This document shows positions 17,828 through 26,603 of a DNA stretch of 64,000 nucleotides, in pieces. Both the position numbers and the translations under genes were made by a program. The notes below the pieces were generated by a model. That model was given only the letters and a program-made list of their open reading frames with translations. It searched no databases and had not been told where the DNA came from. Source of the DNA: CAYQUC01 sp964420605 (GTDB lineage: Bacteria; Pseudomonadota; Gammaproteobacteria; UBA6429; Thiohalophilaceae); contig CAYQUC010000003.1 of the NCBI GenBank assembly GCA_964420605.1, positions 1 to 64,000 on the forward strand. The letters run 5' to 3'. Each line of letters starts with the position of its first letter. Within the stretch, counting starts at the first letter, position 1.

Positions 17828-18388
17828 TTATAATGGTGCGACAGCAGTTTTATACATTGATTGGACGATACGAACCGTCCCACGGGCCGAAGTGCCGCGC
17901 GCGGTAACTCGGTATAAGTAGACTTTGGTACCGACAACATTATTGTTTGGCGTTATTGTAATTGCTCCACCATTTAGATTGACTAGTTCAGGACCTGTGT
18001 ATTCAATAACATAACTAGTATCTCTTGAACCAATGCTCACCGTTGCTACATCGGCAGGTAGCCATTTAAATGTCGAAAAGTTAATTGCATTCGCATTATT
18101 ATTGGCAATATTTTTATAGCCTGTAGCTGGTTTTGTAAAGTTAGGATCAGAAAATTTATCAATCGATGATTCGGCTATGCGTAATGCGGTCTCGGCATCA
18201 TTTAATGCTTGAGTATGGTGTTGGGTGTTACCAGTCATTAAGACTTGCATATTGGTCGTGGTCATGGAGCTGACAATCAACATCGTTAACACTAATAAAA
18301 TAACCAAGGCCAGAACCAAAATCACACCAGATTGTTTTTTGACAACTGATAAGTTTGTATTGTAACTCTTCACTTTATACTCCCTCAT
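17828..18388 (-). CDS. pilX: Type IV minor pilin PilX-like
   Basis: The 186-residue protein has a prepilin-like start, KKQSGVILVLALVILLVLTML, with G^VILVLAL in place of the usual F/M and an N-terminal helix of PilX type, which lacks Glu5. A helical 'MTGNTQHHTQALNDAETALRIAE' segment follows, typical of PilX_N. It overlaps the pilW stop in TAATG. A GTG five codons later with GGGAG in front is a possible alternative start. It belongs to the minor pilin priming complex. Confidence 0.85.
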   Translation of the reverse strand: MREYKVKSYNTNLSVVKKQSGVILVLALVILLVLTMLIVSSMTTTNMQVLMTGNTQHHTQALNDAETALRIAESSIDKFSDPNFTKPATGYKNIANNNANAINFSTFKWLPADVATVSIGSRDTSYVIEYTGPELVNLNGGAITITPNNNVVGTKVYLYRVTARGTSARGTVRIVQSMYKTAVAPL

Positions 18389-19365
18389 TAATTTCTTAAT
18401 GCCACCGTGCTGGTAAATAACTGGCGCTTAAATCGATCATTTTTTGTAATTGACTTATCACCCATGGTATAAGTATTTTGATTCTTATATTTAGCGTTAC
18501 TGTCAGGGCAATCAGCCCGCGCTAAAATCCAAAATCGAACCGATGCCACCTGTTTCCAATGCGGTGGTGTAGTATCATTGTTAATTTCTTGTGCATCATA
18601 ATATCGGTTAACGGATTTATCACCATTACTGTCAACACCATATCGAAACTGGATGTTCTCAATGCCAGAGGCCACTTCTTGTCGCTCGGGTAAACCCTGT
18701 TTATTTAATGTCTCACGGTATAAAGCAGAAATCGGAATATTCTTATTATTGGCATCCTGAAATTTACACACACGGCCACTATCACCAACATAATAAGCAT
18801 AAGCACGTAACTGCCCGATGGTTTCTGGCGTGCCGTCAGTAATTTTATTGAGATTATCAGCCGATTTAGAGCCGATAAACACTTTTCCTTTTTTAAACGA
18901 AGAACGCAAATAATAACGATCGGGATCGAGTACAGTTTCATTGCGGCCATCGACATAATGCATCGATAATACATCACCGTTGCTATAATCCGTAGTAATA
19001 CACGCATACGGTGTTGCAGGATCATTTAGACCCATAATGCGTCGATCCAGCATTAATGCCCAAGTCGCATCATTCGGACAGGTATTGGTATTTGTAGCGG
19101 GGATTGGTGCTTCAGTGCCTGCTATCGAGTCAATTCCAGCATTATAGCCATAATAACCCGTACGGCGTAAATCGTTCATGAGCATGTTAAACACATATCG
19201 TCCTGACTCTTGTAATTTTGATGCATCATTTTGCACTAAATACGACTTTTTACTCGCGCTGTACATATTAATAATACCAATTGCTAAAATCGAACTGATT
19301 GCAAGTGCCACGATTAATTCAATTAAACTGATACCCGAGATGGTATTGATACGTGCTTTTTTCAT
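18388..19365 (-). CDS. pilW: Type IV minor pilin PilW-like
   Basis: The 325-residue minor pilin starts MKKARINTISG with the cleavage site G^ISLIELIVALAISSILAIG, Glu5 present, and continues with the PilW core (SKLQESGRYVFNMLMNDLRRTGYYGYN). The start at 19365 forms a 4-nt ATGA overlap with pilV; the frame is open further upstream but that would hide the prepilin leader. It acts with PilV, PilX, FimU and PilY1 at the pilus tip or base. Confidence 0.88.
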   Translation of the reverse strand: MKKARINTISGISLIELIVALAISSILAIGIINMYSASKKSYLVQNDASKLQESGRYVFNMLMNDLRRTGYYGYNAGIDSIAGTEAPIPATNTNTCPNDATWALMLDRRIMGLNDPATPYACITTDYSNGDVLSMHYVDGRNETVLDPDRYYLRSSFKKGKVFIGSKSADNLNKITDGTPETIGQLRAYAYYVGDSGRVCKFQDANNKNIPISALYRETLNKQGLPERQEVASGIENIQFRYGVDSNGDKSVNRYYDAQEINNDTTPPHWKQVASVRFWILARADCPDSNAKYKNQNTYTMGDKSITKNDRFKRQLFTSTVALRN

Positions 19366-19874
19366 AACCGAACCTGAAGTTGGTAACAGCGTAAATCCGT
19401 TGCGACTATAGGTGGACAGTCCGTACCCGTTGCGCCATTTCGGTCCTCGTCCCAACGCACAGTAACCGTGTAGTTTGGTGTTGCACCACTAACCTCGATA
19501 GCACCATTGCCCGCAACTAATTGCTCACTTAAATTTATTTTCCATTGGCTATGATCAAAACTCGCCAGCTCAGCCGGAGTACAGGTGCCAGTATTGCAGG
19601 TTGTATCAACTCCCACAGTATCGGCATGAGCAATAAGGTAGTTATCTAAAGCGGGTCGATTGGCCAGCATACGGTCAGACATGCTGTAGGCTAAAATAAT
19701 TGCTTGATTACGCGACGACGATTCAAAGCTATTTTCCAATGCAATTGCTTGCATGCCGGCTAAGCCTAGTACGCCAACCGCAAATATAACCATTGCAATC
19801 ATCACTTCAAGTAACGAAAAACCGTGATTGTATTTTTGTTTAAAAGAAGACATTTGTGTTGTTACCCCTTTCAT
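19362..19874 (-). CDS. pilV: Type IV minor pilin PilV-like
   Basis: The 170-residue minor pilin has the prepilin motif HG^FSLLEVMIAMVIFAVGVLGLAGMQ, the hallmark of PilV. Four cysteines (TTCNTGTC, DCPP, RCYQ) could form disulfides in the globular domain. AAAGGAC precedes the ATG at 19874 by 5 nt, a strong start. It overlaps pilW by 4 nt. Confidence 0.9.
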   Translation of the reverse strand: MKGVTTQMSSFKQKYNHGFSLLEVMIAMVIFAVGVLGLAGMQAIALENSFESSSRNQAIILAYSMSDRMLANRPALDNYLIAHADTVGVDTTCNTGTCTPAELASFDHSQWKINLSEQLVAGNGAIEVSGATPNYTVTVRWDEDRNGATGTDCPPIVATDLRCYQLQVRL

Positions 19875-19937
19875 ACTGTCCTTTCCAATTTAAAGTCATC
19901 TTAATTTCAAAAAAATTTTAGCGTGTTATTATACTGT

Positions 19938-20474
19938 TTACGGGCAAGTGTAATTTGCGTTCAAATAGGTAATGCCCGTTGGACTTAGTGATAATTGTTT
20001 ACCCACTTTATCATTTTTTGAGCTTGTTACTTTATTACACAAAGTAAAAACCAAATTATTAATGATGTTAACCCGCCCTTCATCGGTAAAATCGACTTTA
20101 GCTACAGTCGCCGACGGTATTAATGCCGTACCGCCACTAAATGGGTCGGAACGATTGAGCACTACCTTTGTTGATGTCACTTCAATTTTCCAACCTTTAG
20201 CCCAATCGGCACTATTGGTGGCAACAACTGAAACCGCGGTGCCACGCTTAATCGCCTCTGAACGTGCGAATGACATAGCGCCATTAAAATCATTAATTTG
20301 AGCCACAATTCTGTTGCCTGACACCATCGATTTATAATTTGGTACCGCAATACTGATCCCTATACCGAAAATAGCCATAGTGACTAATAATTCGATAAGG
20401 GTGAAACCAGCACGCGATCTTTTATTTGGGGGGGATAAACGGTTTAAATTAGTTGTGTGCATAAAATAGTCCAT
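19938..20474 (-). CDS. fimU: Type IV minor pilin FimU/FimT (GspH-like)
   Basis: The first gene of the operon encodes a 178-residue pseudopilin with RAG^FTLIELLVTMAIFGIGISIAVP and the GspH/FimT domain (GAMSFARSEAIKRG, then DFTDEGR). FimU in Pseudomonas links the minor pilin complex to the major pilin; FimT in some species binds DNA for uptake. Two ATGs four codons apart (20474, 20462) are possible. An FNR-like box lies about 150 bp upstream. Confidence 0.85.
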   Translation of the reverse strand: MDYFMHTTNLNRLSPPNKRSRAGFTLIELLVTMAIFGIGISIAVPNYKSMVSGNRIVAQINDFNGAMSFARSEAIKRGTAVSVVATNSADWAKGWKIEVTSTKVVLNRSDPFSGGTALIPSATVAKVDFTDEGRVNIINNLVFTLCNKVTSSKNDKVGKQLSLSPTGITYLNANYTCP

Positions 20475-20616
20475 TATTCTGAATTCTAATCAAACTTATA
20501 CTAAATTCATTAACTTTAAATTGTGTTTATTTTTTATTTGGTTCTGTTGCCATTTATAGTGTTTACATAAATCAGCTTCAGAACAACATTAAGCATACTG
20601 TTATTCTACTCTTTAC

Positions 20617-20630
20617 TTGATTTTGGTCAA
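20617..20630. promoter_or_regulatory. FNR-like box upstream of the minor pilin operon
   Basis: TTGAT-TTTG-GTCAA matches the FNR/ANR consensus TTGAT-N4-ATCAA at 9 of 10 positions. It lies about 150 bp before the fimU start and about 410 bp before the rightward gene, so the pilin operon is the nearer target. Confidence 0.45.
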
Positions 20631-20924
20631 TCGAGCTGTTCGCATCTCATCATAGATTCTTATACCGTTAGTCAGAAAAAGTATGGTTTCAGGCTTGCAT
20701 TTTAACATAACATCGAGGTACACAGTTTTCAACCACGAAGTTAAAAACCTTAGTTCGTATTTTTTTAGACCGAGTCAAAAAAAATAATCGTTATTTTGAT
20801 TTAACTGCAGTAATTATTTTGATATTAGCCATACTTAGGTGAGATTAATCAACCACACATTTTATTATTATAAATTAAATAATTCTTAAAAAATGTCTAA
20901 ATCTAAACACATTTAAGAAAATTC

Positions 20925-20938
20925 TTGATAAAGATCAA
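20925..20938. promoter_or_regulatory. Perfect FNR/ANR box upstream of the GGDEF-EAL gene
   Basis: TTGAT-AAAG-ATCAA matches the consensus at all ten positions. It is centred about 106 bp before the ATG at 21038, with TAAAAT 29 bp downstream (centre to centre), close to a class II activator arrangement. Confidence 0.65.
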
Positions 20939-21037
20939 CTTAAAATAAATAGCCAGCTAAAATTAAAGACTATTTTAAGTTGTCTAGCCTACACTGGATC
21001 TATTACTGTTTATTAACGGGTAAATTATAATATTTTT

Positions 21038-23110
21038 ATGAATGACAGATTTCCAAAATTTGGATTGCGATTTAAGCTTTTTTTACCATTATTATTATTT
21101 AGTGTTTTATTCGCGGCATATGCACAGTATCAATGGTTGCCACGATTCTTGTCTTTTGTGCAAGAACAAGAAGCAAAAAACATTAAAAGCCATTTGCACA
21201 GCGTCACAGAAGGTTTAGTACCATTATTATTAGATAACCAATTAACCAGTGTTTATGAAAACCTTAATACCCTGTTAGAACATAATAAAAACTGGAAATC
21301 CCTAATTCTCCGCGATTCGAATAACATTCAATTATTTCCATTTAAGAATTCAACTTTATTTAATAACAAAAATACTTATCACGCAGTTCAAGAAATAGCG
21401 TATCAGGATCAAGCTCTGGGTACTTTGTATTTAACCGTCGATAATACTAATATAGTAAACACCATACACACACAGCAGCAATTCTTTTTAATTGCCTTAG
21501 TGTTATTACTCACACTTTTCACCATTGCTATTGTTATAGTGCTAGAGGTTATTGTCCGTCAGCCACTACATTACCTTGCCGTCGCGTCAGACAAAATTGC
21601 TCAAGGTGATTTTGATATTGATTTACCAAAACAACATAATGACGAAGTTGGAAAATTAATTCACAGTTTTTCATTAATGCGCTATTCCATTCGAAAGTAT
21701 CAAACTAAATTAAAAGTTGAAATAAACAGTCATAAAAAAACTGCCGATGAATTATTTAAAGAAAAAGAACGCTTCTCATATCACGCCTCGCATGATGCAT
21801 TAACCGGACTGATAAACCGACACGAATTTGATCGTCGATTAACCATTGCCATAGCCCAAACAAAAAAAGACAAATCCAAACACGCTATTCTTTATCTAGA
21901 CTTGGATCAATTTAAAATTGTGAACGACACCTGTGGTCATATTGCTGGCGATGAATTATTACGACAATTAACCTCATTACTTAAAAATAAAATTCGCGAG
22001 GAAGATACCCTCGCTCGACTAGGCGGTGATGAATTTGGCGTGTTATTGGATTTTTGTAAATTACCAAAAGCAGAACAAATTGCAGAAATTTTACGAGAGA
22101 CAATTCAGGATTTTCGATTTACTTGGAATGATAATATATTTTCTATTGGAGCCAGCATTGGTTTGGTGGCTATCGATGAAAACTCTGAAGACCTAACCAA
22201 TATTCTGAGCATTGCAGATACAGCATGTTACATTGCTAAAGAACGCGGGCGAAACCGAATTCACGTGTACACTCGTGGCAGTGCCGAACTTGAACGCCGC
22301 AAAGGTGAAATGCAGTGGGTTTCTACAATCACAAAGGCTCTAGAAGATAATCGATTTCAATTATTATACCAACCTATTGTACCTGTTGGTCGCATTCGAA
22401 ATAATCCAGGTCACGTAGAAATATTATTAACCATGATTAGTGAAGATGGTAAAAAAATTCCACCAGGTGCGTTCATTCCTGCTGCAGAGCGATTTAATTT
22501 AATGGAATCGGTTGACATGTGGGTCATTCAAAATTCTCTGGAATATATTTTGAAATACAATCTCGCCCGTCCCGATTCACCCATGACTTTTTCAATTAAT
22601 TTATCAGGTATTTCATTATCTAATGATGCTGTTTTAGCACACATCATTAAATTAATTGAACAGTTTAAATTAAAACACAACTCCATTTGTTTTGAAATCA
22701 CAGAAACTGCCGCAATTGCAAATTTGAGTAATGCTTGTATTTTTATTAAAGAATTAAAGCAATTAGGTTGCCAATTTTCGTTGGATGACTTCGGTAGTGG
22801 TTTGTCGTCTTTTACCTATTTGAAAAACTTACCGGTTAACTCCATTAAAATTGACGGCTCGTTTGTAAAAGACATTAATAAAGATCTAATGGATTTTGCA
22901 TTCGTTAAATCCATCAATGAAATTGGGCATGTAATGGGCATGAAAACGATTGCTGAATTTGTCGAAAATGTTTCAATATTAAAATTACTACGCGACATTA
23001 ATGTTGACTATGCCCAGGGTTTCTTCATTCAGCGTCCAGCACCACTTGCTGATTTGCTACAAAACCAAATTATCTTTAACTCTACAGCTTTAACAAGCAC
23101 AGTTAATTAA
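21038..23110 (+). CDS. Membrane HAMP-GGDEF-EAL c-di-GMP turnover protein
   Basis: The 690-residue protein has two membrane segments (about 10-30 and 147-172) enclosing a periplasmic sensor of about 115 residues, a HAMP linker, a GGDEF domain with intact LGGDEFG near residue 330, and an EAL domain. The EAL triplet reads EIL (HVEILL near 461), but the other phosphodiesterase residues are present: INLSG, FEITETA, LDDFGSGLSSF, IKIDGSFV, IAEFVEN and YAQGFF. Both activities are therefore possible. It is monocistronic behind a perfect FNR box, which suggests that oxygen availability controls its expression. It converges with the cytochrome operon. Confidence 0.93.
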   Translation: MNDRFPKFGLRFKLFLPLLLFSVLFAAYAQYQWLPRFLSFVQEQEAKNIKSHLHSVTEGLVPLLLDNQLTSVYENLNTLLEHNKNWKSLILRDSNNIQLFPFKNSTLFNNKNTYHAVQEIAYQDQALGTLYLTVDNTNIVNTIHTQQQFFLIALVLLLTLFTIAIVIVLEVIVRQPLHYLAVASDKIAQGDFDIDLPKQHNDEVGKLIHSFSLMRYSIRKYQTKLKVEINSHKKTADELFKEKERFSYHASHDALTGLINRHEFDRRLTIAIAQTKKDKSKHAILYLDLDQFKIVNDTCGHIAGDELLRQLTSLLKNKIREEDTLARLGGDEFGVLLDFCKLPKAEQIAEILRETIQDFRFTWNDNIFSIGASIGLVAIDENSEDLTNILSIADTACYIAKERGRNRIHVYTRGSAELERRKGEMQWVSTITKALEDNRFQLLYQPIVPVGRIRNNPGHVEILLTMISEDGKKIPPGAFIPAAERFNLMESVDMWVIQNSLEYILKYNLARPDSPMTFSINLSGISLSNDAVLAHIIKLIEQFKLKHNSICFEITETAAIANLSNACIFIKELKQLGCQFSLDDFGSGLSSFTYLKNLPVNSIKIDGSFVKDINKDLMDFAFVKSINEIGHVMGMKTIAEFVENVSILKLLRDINVDYAQGFFIQRPAPLADLLQNQIIFNSTALTSTVN

Positions 23111-23129
23111 CTTGGACTTATTTTGCATA

Positions 23130-24116
23130 TTATATTTCAGTCGGAATATCGTGTCGTAACCGAGTGATATAAAATAGTGATAAACTAAATAATGCGGTCA
23201 GACACGTTGCTAATAACCACGGGCGTGTCCAGTCATAATCAACATTGTAGCCCATCCAACTGCTTAAAGAATCATAACGTAAAACCCCAGTAGCAAGCGT
23301 TATTTTTTCACCCGGGCGTAATAAGTAACGCTGCTCGTCCACTCGAATCACTAAATGGTGCTTATTTGGAATACGGAAATCAAACGCCCGAGTTTCAGGT
23401 AATACATTTTCTTCAATGACCAGCATTGTCCATATTTTTTGTTTGCTGTTTGGCAAAACCCATTCTTTTGCTTGTTTATATTCGTGAATGGGATAGGCCG
23501 GTAAATTAATATTACCCCGTTGTGGTGCGCTACCATCAGCTGGAAACCAACTAAAAGTTGGTGAAAAACCTTTATTGTGCGAAGTGTAAAATCGATAGTG
23601 ACCAATCACCAATGGCACATGATCACCAATTTCTGTTATTTTATATTGCCCAACATCATTGGTCACACCAATACGATTTAAGGTGTTATCACGCATTACG
23701 CCTTCGTGGTAATGTATCGTAAAACCTAGGTTACTAAAACGTGCTGAGTTTAGCTTATAATTATGCCAAATACCCGAATCAATGTTTTCTAACTGGCCTG
23801 TGAACTGTTCACCGGCACTCAATTCTAACGTCGCTTTTAAATAGGTTAAACGCCCTAATATCGCCAACCCGACAAGAAAAAATAACGATAAGTGAAAAAT
23901 CAATAACACAGGCTTACGACTAAAACTTTTTTTAAATAACAACGTCACGCTAAAATTCAGCATTAAAAGTACGACGGGTGTTAATAAAATAAATAAACCA
24001 AGAGTCGTGCCCAGTTGCTGATATAAAATAACGGCAAAAAATAATAAAATTAATAACAACAAATTAAATTCGTTCGATGAAAAAAAAGTTCGAATAGGCT
24101 TTTCAGCTACAGTCAT
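23130..24116 (-). CDS. resB: ResB/Ccs1-like cytochrome c biogenesis protein
   Basis: The 328-residue membrane protein has three N-terminal membrane segments (within about 15-95), a large periplasmic domain (about 100-295) and one C-terminal segment, which is the ResB/Ccs1 layout. With CcsA it forms the system II haem lyase that attaches haem to CxxCH motifs outside the cytoplasmic membrane. Conserved features include the FTIHYHEG strand and RPWLLATCLTALFSLSLF near the end. It is the last gene of the long cytochrome unit; the matching ccsA lies at 43953-44738. It is shorter than canonical ResB (often 450-600 residues). ATG 24116 is preferred to a GTG three codons upstream. Confidence 0.8.
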   Translation of the reverse strand: MTVAEKPIRTFFSSNEFNLLLLILLFFAVILYQQLGTTLGLFILLTPVVLLMLNFSVTLLFKKSFSRKPVLLIFHLSLFFLVGLAILGRLTYLKATLELSAGEQFTGQLENIDSGIWHNYKLNSARFSNLGFTIHYHEGVMRDNTLNRIGVTNDVGQYKITEIGDHVPLVIGHYRFYTSHNKGFSPTFSWFPADGSAPQRGNINLPAYPIHEYKQAKEWVLPNSKQKIWTMLVIEENVLPETRAFDFRIPNKHHLVIRVDEQRYLLRPGEKITLATGVLRYDSLSSWMGYNVDYDWTRPWLLATCLTALFSLSLFYITRLRHDIPTEI

Positions 24117-24143
24117 ATTATTCACTATCTATGGCATCAATAT

Positions 24144-26600
24144 CTATGGTGGATTTCTGCAAGTACTCATCATCCACCGACGACCCGTGGCACCACTAGC
24201 TGATCCACAGTTCGATGCAGACCAATTTCCACTGGTCGCAAAATTAACAATTTTAAGCATCGCATTATTATAATAAGGCGCATTACTATAACCGCCGTTA
24301 TTCGATACTTCATTACCCGTACTTGCAAAACCAGCTTCGGGGCCAACATCATTAAGGTTAACCAATAAGGCTTTATTTTTCCAACCATGGGGTACCGCTA
24401 CGTGGCACCAGTTACACCGAATTCGACCTAACCGACCAGTATGAAATGCATGTAAATTGCCACGCCCCATACCACCGCCACCACCACCGCCGCCATTACC
24501 ACCCATTCCGCCGCCACCGCCGCCACAACAATAACCAGTTGTACTACTACGATTACCGGAACTGGCGTAGTCATTGTAGTTATGACATTTAAAACACAAA
24601 TCATTCGGACTACCACTACCCGTCGTTGAACTCCAGTTGCCTTTTAAAATAAAGTTATTGCTCGAGCCATGTGGTCCCCACGGTTTGCCGTTTTCACCAC
24701 CATTGGGCACTACCGTCCCAGCAGCTGTATCCGAACCATGACAATCGGAACAATACATTGTTTGGTTACCAATATCCCCCGCATTATTCCATGGAGCCAA
24801 CCAATTCGTTGCCTCGGCACTGACCTTCTCGGTTAATGTGCGCCCAGTACTTGCTAACACAGGATGCCACGATCGATGATTATTATTCGAAAAAGCTGCA
24901 GCTGAGCCCGACGATGTTGTGCTCGTTCCTTCTCGTTGATGGCCAGGTGGTGCTTGTATTTCCATTGCCTGATTTGTATAACGGTTAATACCATTACTTT
25001 GTGAAAAAGGCGTATTACCACCAGTATCACCTAAAAAAGGCGGTGTATTGCCATACGCAAAATCCGAATGACACTTTAAACAAATTTGATATTCTCGAGT
25101 GACATAAGAGTTAATCACCGCAGTACTTGCACCATTGCCAGCATCACCCGATTTTGTTGCATAAAGTACCGGTAAATTACTTGGCGAAAAAGCATCCGAG
25201 CCATACGATGGCTCAACACCCCACGAACCGCGCAACACACCGGAAGCAATATTATTATGCGGTGGATTATGGTTATGCGTTCCCGCTAGGGTATCACCGG
25301 TATTATTAAACACACGATTTTTACTAAGTCGATGTGGGTTATGACAATCTGTACATTCAACGTGACGATTACCATTATTAAACTTGGTTTTATTCTCTAT
25401 TAAATCAGCATTGACAACATCGTGTGTCTCGCTCGTTGCGCGTTGATCGGCGGTTGTTATTGGCATGTGGGTTAAGCCTGTCGTGAAATCAGTTTTAATA
25501 TCGGGAACTTCCGACCCAGCACTACCTTGACCATTCAAAACAGCACCATCAGCAGAATGACAGGAATAACACGTTTGTTCTTGCGCCGCTAGCCCTCCTG
25601 TTTTTGGACGCGATATACTATCGGTCCCTTCTCGTAACAAACGCCGTGATCCTTGCACACTATGTGTATCATGGCAGTTTAAACACGCAGCTTGCCAAAC
25701 AGGTAAATCCACCGGAAACTCACGTTGTGCAGCAGCAGTAGGATTGTAGGTCTCATTAGCAACAGTCGAATTCGCATGTGCCGATGTTGACCAAGCCTGA
25801 CCTAGCTTATTGTGGCACGCCAAACATATTATATCGTTAGCTTTATTAAAACCGCCTCCCGATGGTAAGCCCTGCTGAAAACGGTTTAACCGCAAAAATT
25901 TTATATTTTTAGTCGCATCTGCATCACGAATGTGTGGATCATGACAACTCGTACACTGTACTTTATTTTTTTCCAAAGGAACTAACGGTGTATTACCCAC
26001 GCGACGATTAGCGATGTAAGTATCAATTGCCGGATCGCGTAACTCGCCATCTAGTGCCGCTAAGTTACTATTATAGGTAAATGAAATGGGATGGTCATTA
26101 CTCAAGTCTGTTCCGAGTTTTCGGGTGTAGCCGGTATTATCACCTGCTCCAGAAGGTATCTCGCCCGCTGCACCAGTACCTTGCATGTTGATGGTCACAT
26201 TTTCTTGAGCGTTAGCAACATTAACCGAACCAATTGCAATTGTACCATCATGGCATGACAAACACAGTTTAGAACTCCCACCCGGTGTCGCCGTAATATC
26301 AGTAGCATCAATTGAACTAGAAGCATAAGGTGTGTACGTTGCCCCCGAGGCCTTACGATTCCATAGTGGTGCTCCTGGAAGATTTTCAGCTTGGTGTGGC
26401 GTGTGACAAAAAACACAAATTTGTGTTTCACTGCTGGCTTTAACCAAACCCTGCCCCGAAGTTGAAAAATTATGTTTGGTATTGGCGATATCCGACACAC
26501 GTTGCGCTGACACTAAACTTGACATGGCTAACAATAGCAACACGTTCAGGCTCACCATTAACGTTGGAAAACGATCTATTATTATTTTTAAAATAAACAT
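24144..26600 (-). CDS. Secreted 11-haem c-type cytochrome with N-terminal OmcE-like module
   Basis: The 818-residue exported protein (signal peptide to about residue 32) has eleven CxxCH motifs: CVFCH, CLSCH, CTSCH, CLACH, CLNCH, CYSCH, CTDCH, CLKCH, CSDCH, CFKCH and CNWCH. The first four, with HNFSTSG, CHTPH, LSNDHPI and CHDPH between them, repeat the order and spacing of the tetrahaem protein at 34851, so an OmcE-like module forms the first 270 or so residues. Seven further haems follow, then a Gly-rich run (about 690-715, after a CC pair) before the last haem. About 20 non-motif histidines are available as distal ligands. The gene starts 3 nt after the NHL lipoprotein gene. It may be an extracellular filament subunit or an outer-surface cytochrome. 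Confidence 0.9.
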   Translation of the reverse strand: MFILKIIIDRFPTLMVSLNVLLLLAMSSLVSAQRVSDIANTKHNFSTSGQGLVKASSETQICVFCHTPHQAENLPGAPLWNRKASGATYTPYASSSIDATDITATPGGSSKLCLSCHDGTIAIGSVNVANAQENVTINMQGTGAAGEIPSGAGDNTGYTRKLGTDLSNDHPISFTYNSNLAALDGELRDPAIDTYIANRRVGNTPLVPLEKNKVQCTSCHDPHIRDADATKNIKFLRLNRFQQGLPSGGGFNKANDIICLACHNKLGQAWSTSAHANSTVANETYNPTAAAQREFPVDLPVWQAACLNCHDTHSVQGSRRLLREGTDSISRPKTGGLAAQEQTCYSCHSADGAVLNGQGSAGSEVPDIKTDFTTGLTHMPITTADQRATSETHDVVNADLIENKTKFNNGNRHVECTDCHNPHRLSKNRVFNNTGDTLAGTHNHNPPHNNIASGVLRGSWGVEPSYGSDAFSPSNLPVLYATKSGDAGNGASTAVINSYVTREYQICLKCHSDFAYGNTPPFLGDTGGNTPFSQSNGINRYTNQAMEIQAPPGHQREGTSTTSSGSAAAFSNNNHRSWHPVLASTGRTLTEKVSAEATNWLAPWNNAGDIGNQTMYCSDCHGSDTAAGTVVPNGGENGKPWGPHGSSNNFILKGNWSSTTGSGSPNDLCFKCHNYNDYASSGNRSSTTGYCCGGGGGGMGGNGGGGGGGGMGRGNLHAFHTGRLGRIRCNWCHVAVPHGWKNKALLVNLNDVGPEAGFASTGNEVSNNGGYSNAPYYNNAMLKIVNFATSGNWSASNCGSASGATGRRWMMSTCRNPP

Positions 26601-26603
26601 GGT

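Larger units (their letters stand above)
20475..21037. other. 563-bp divergent intergenic region between fimU and the GGDEF-EAL gene
   Basis: This AT-rich gap holds no convincing gene. Two FNR-type boxes are seen (20617-20630, 9 of 10 bases; 20925-20938, perfect). TAAAAT at 20958-20963 is a fair -10 for the rightward gene. No terminator is seen. Confidence 0.6.

Noticed and set aside
20535..20555. Sigma-54-like TGG...TTGC motif upstream of fimU
   Set aside because: The spacing is too short (12 instead of 16 bases) and it is on the wrong strand for the pilin operon.
24460..24540. Possible sequencing artefact or simple repeat (poly-Gly codons)
   Set aside because: The reading frame is kept across it and a final haem motif follows in frame, so I keep it as part of the gene.
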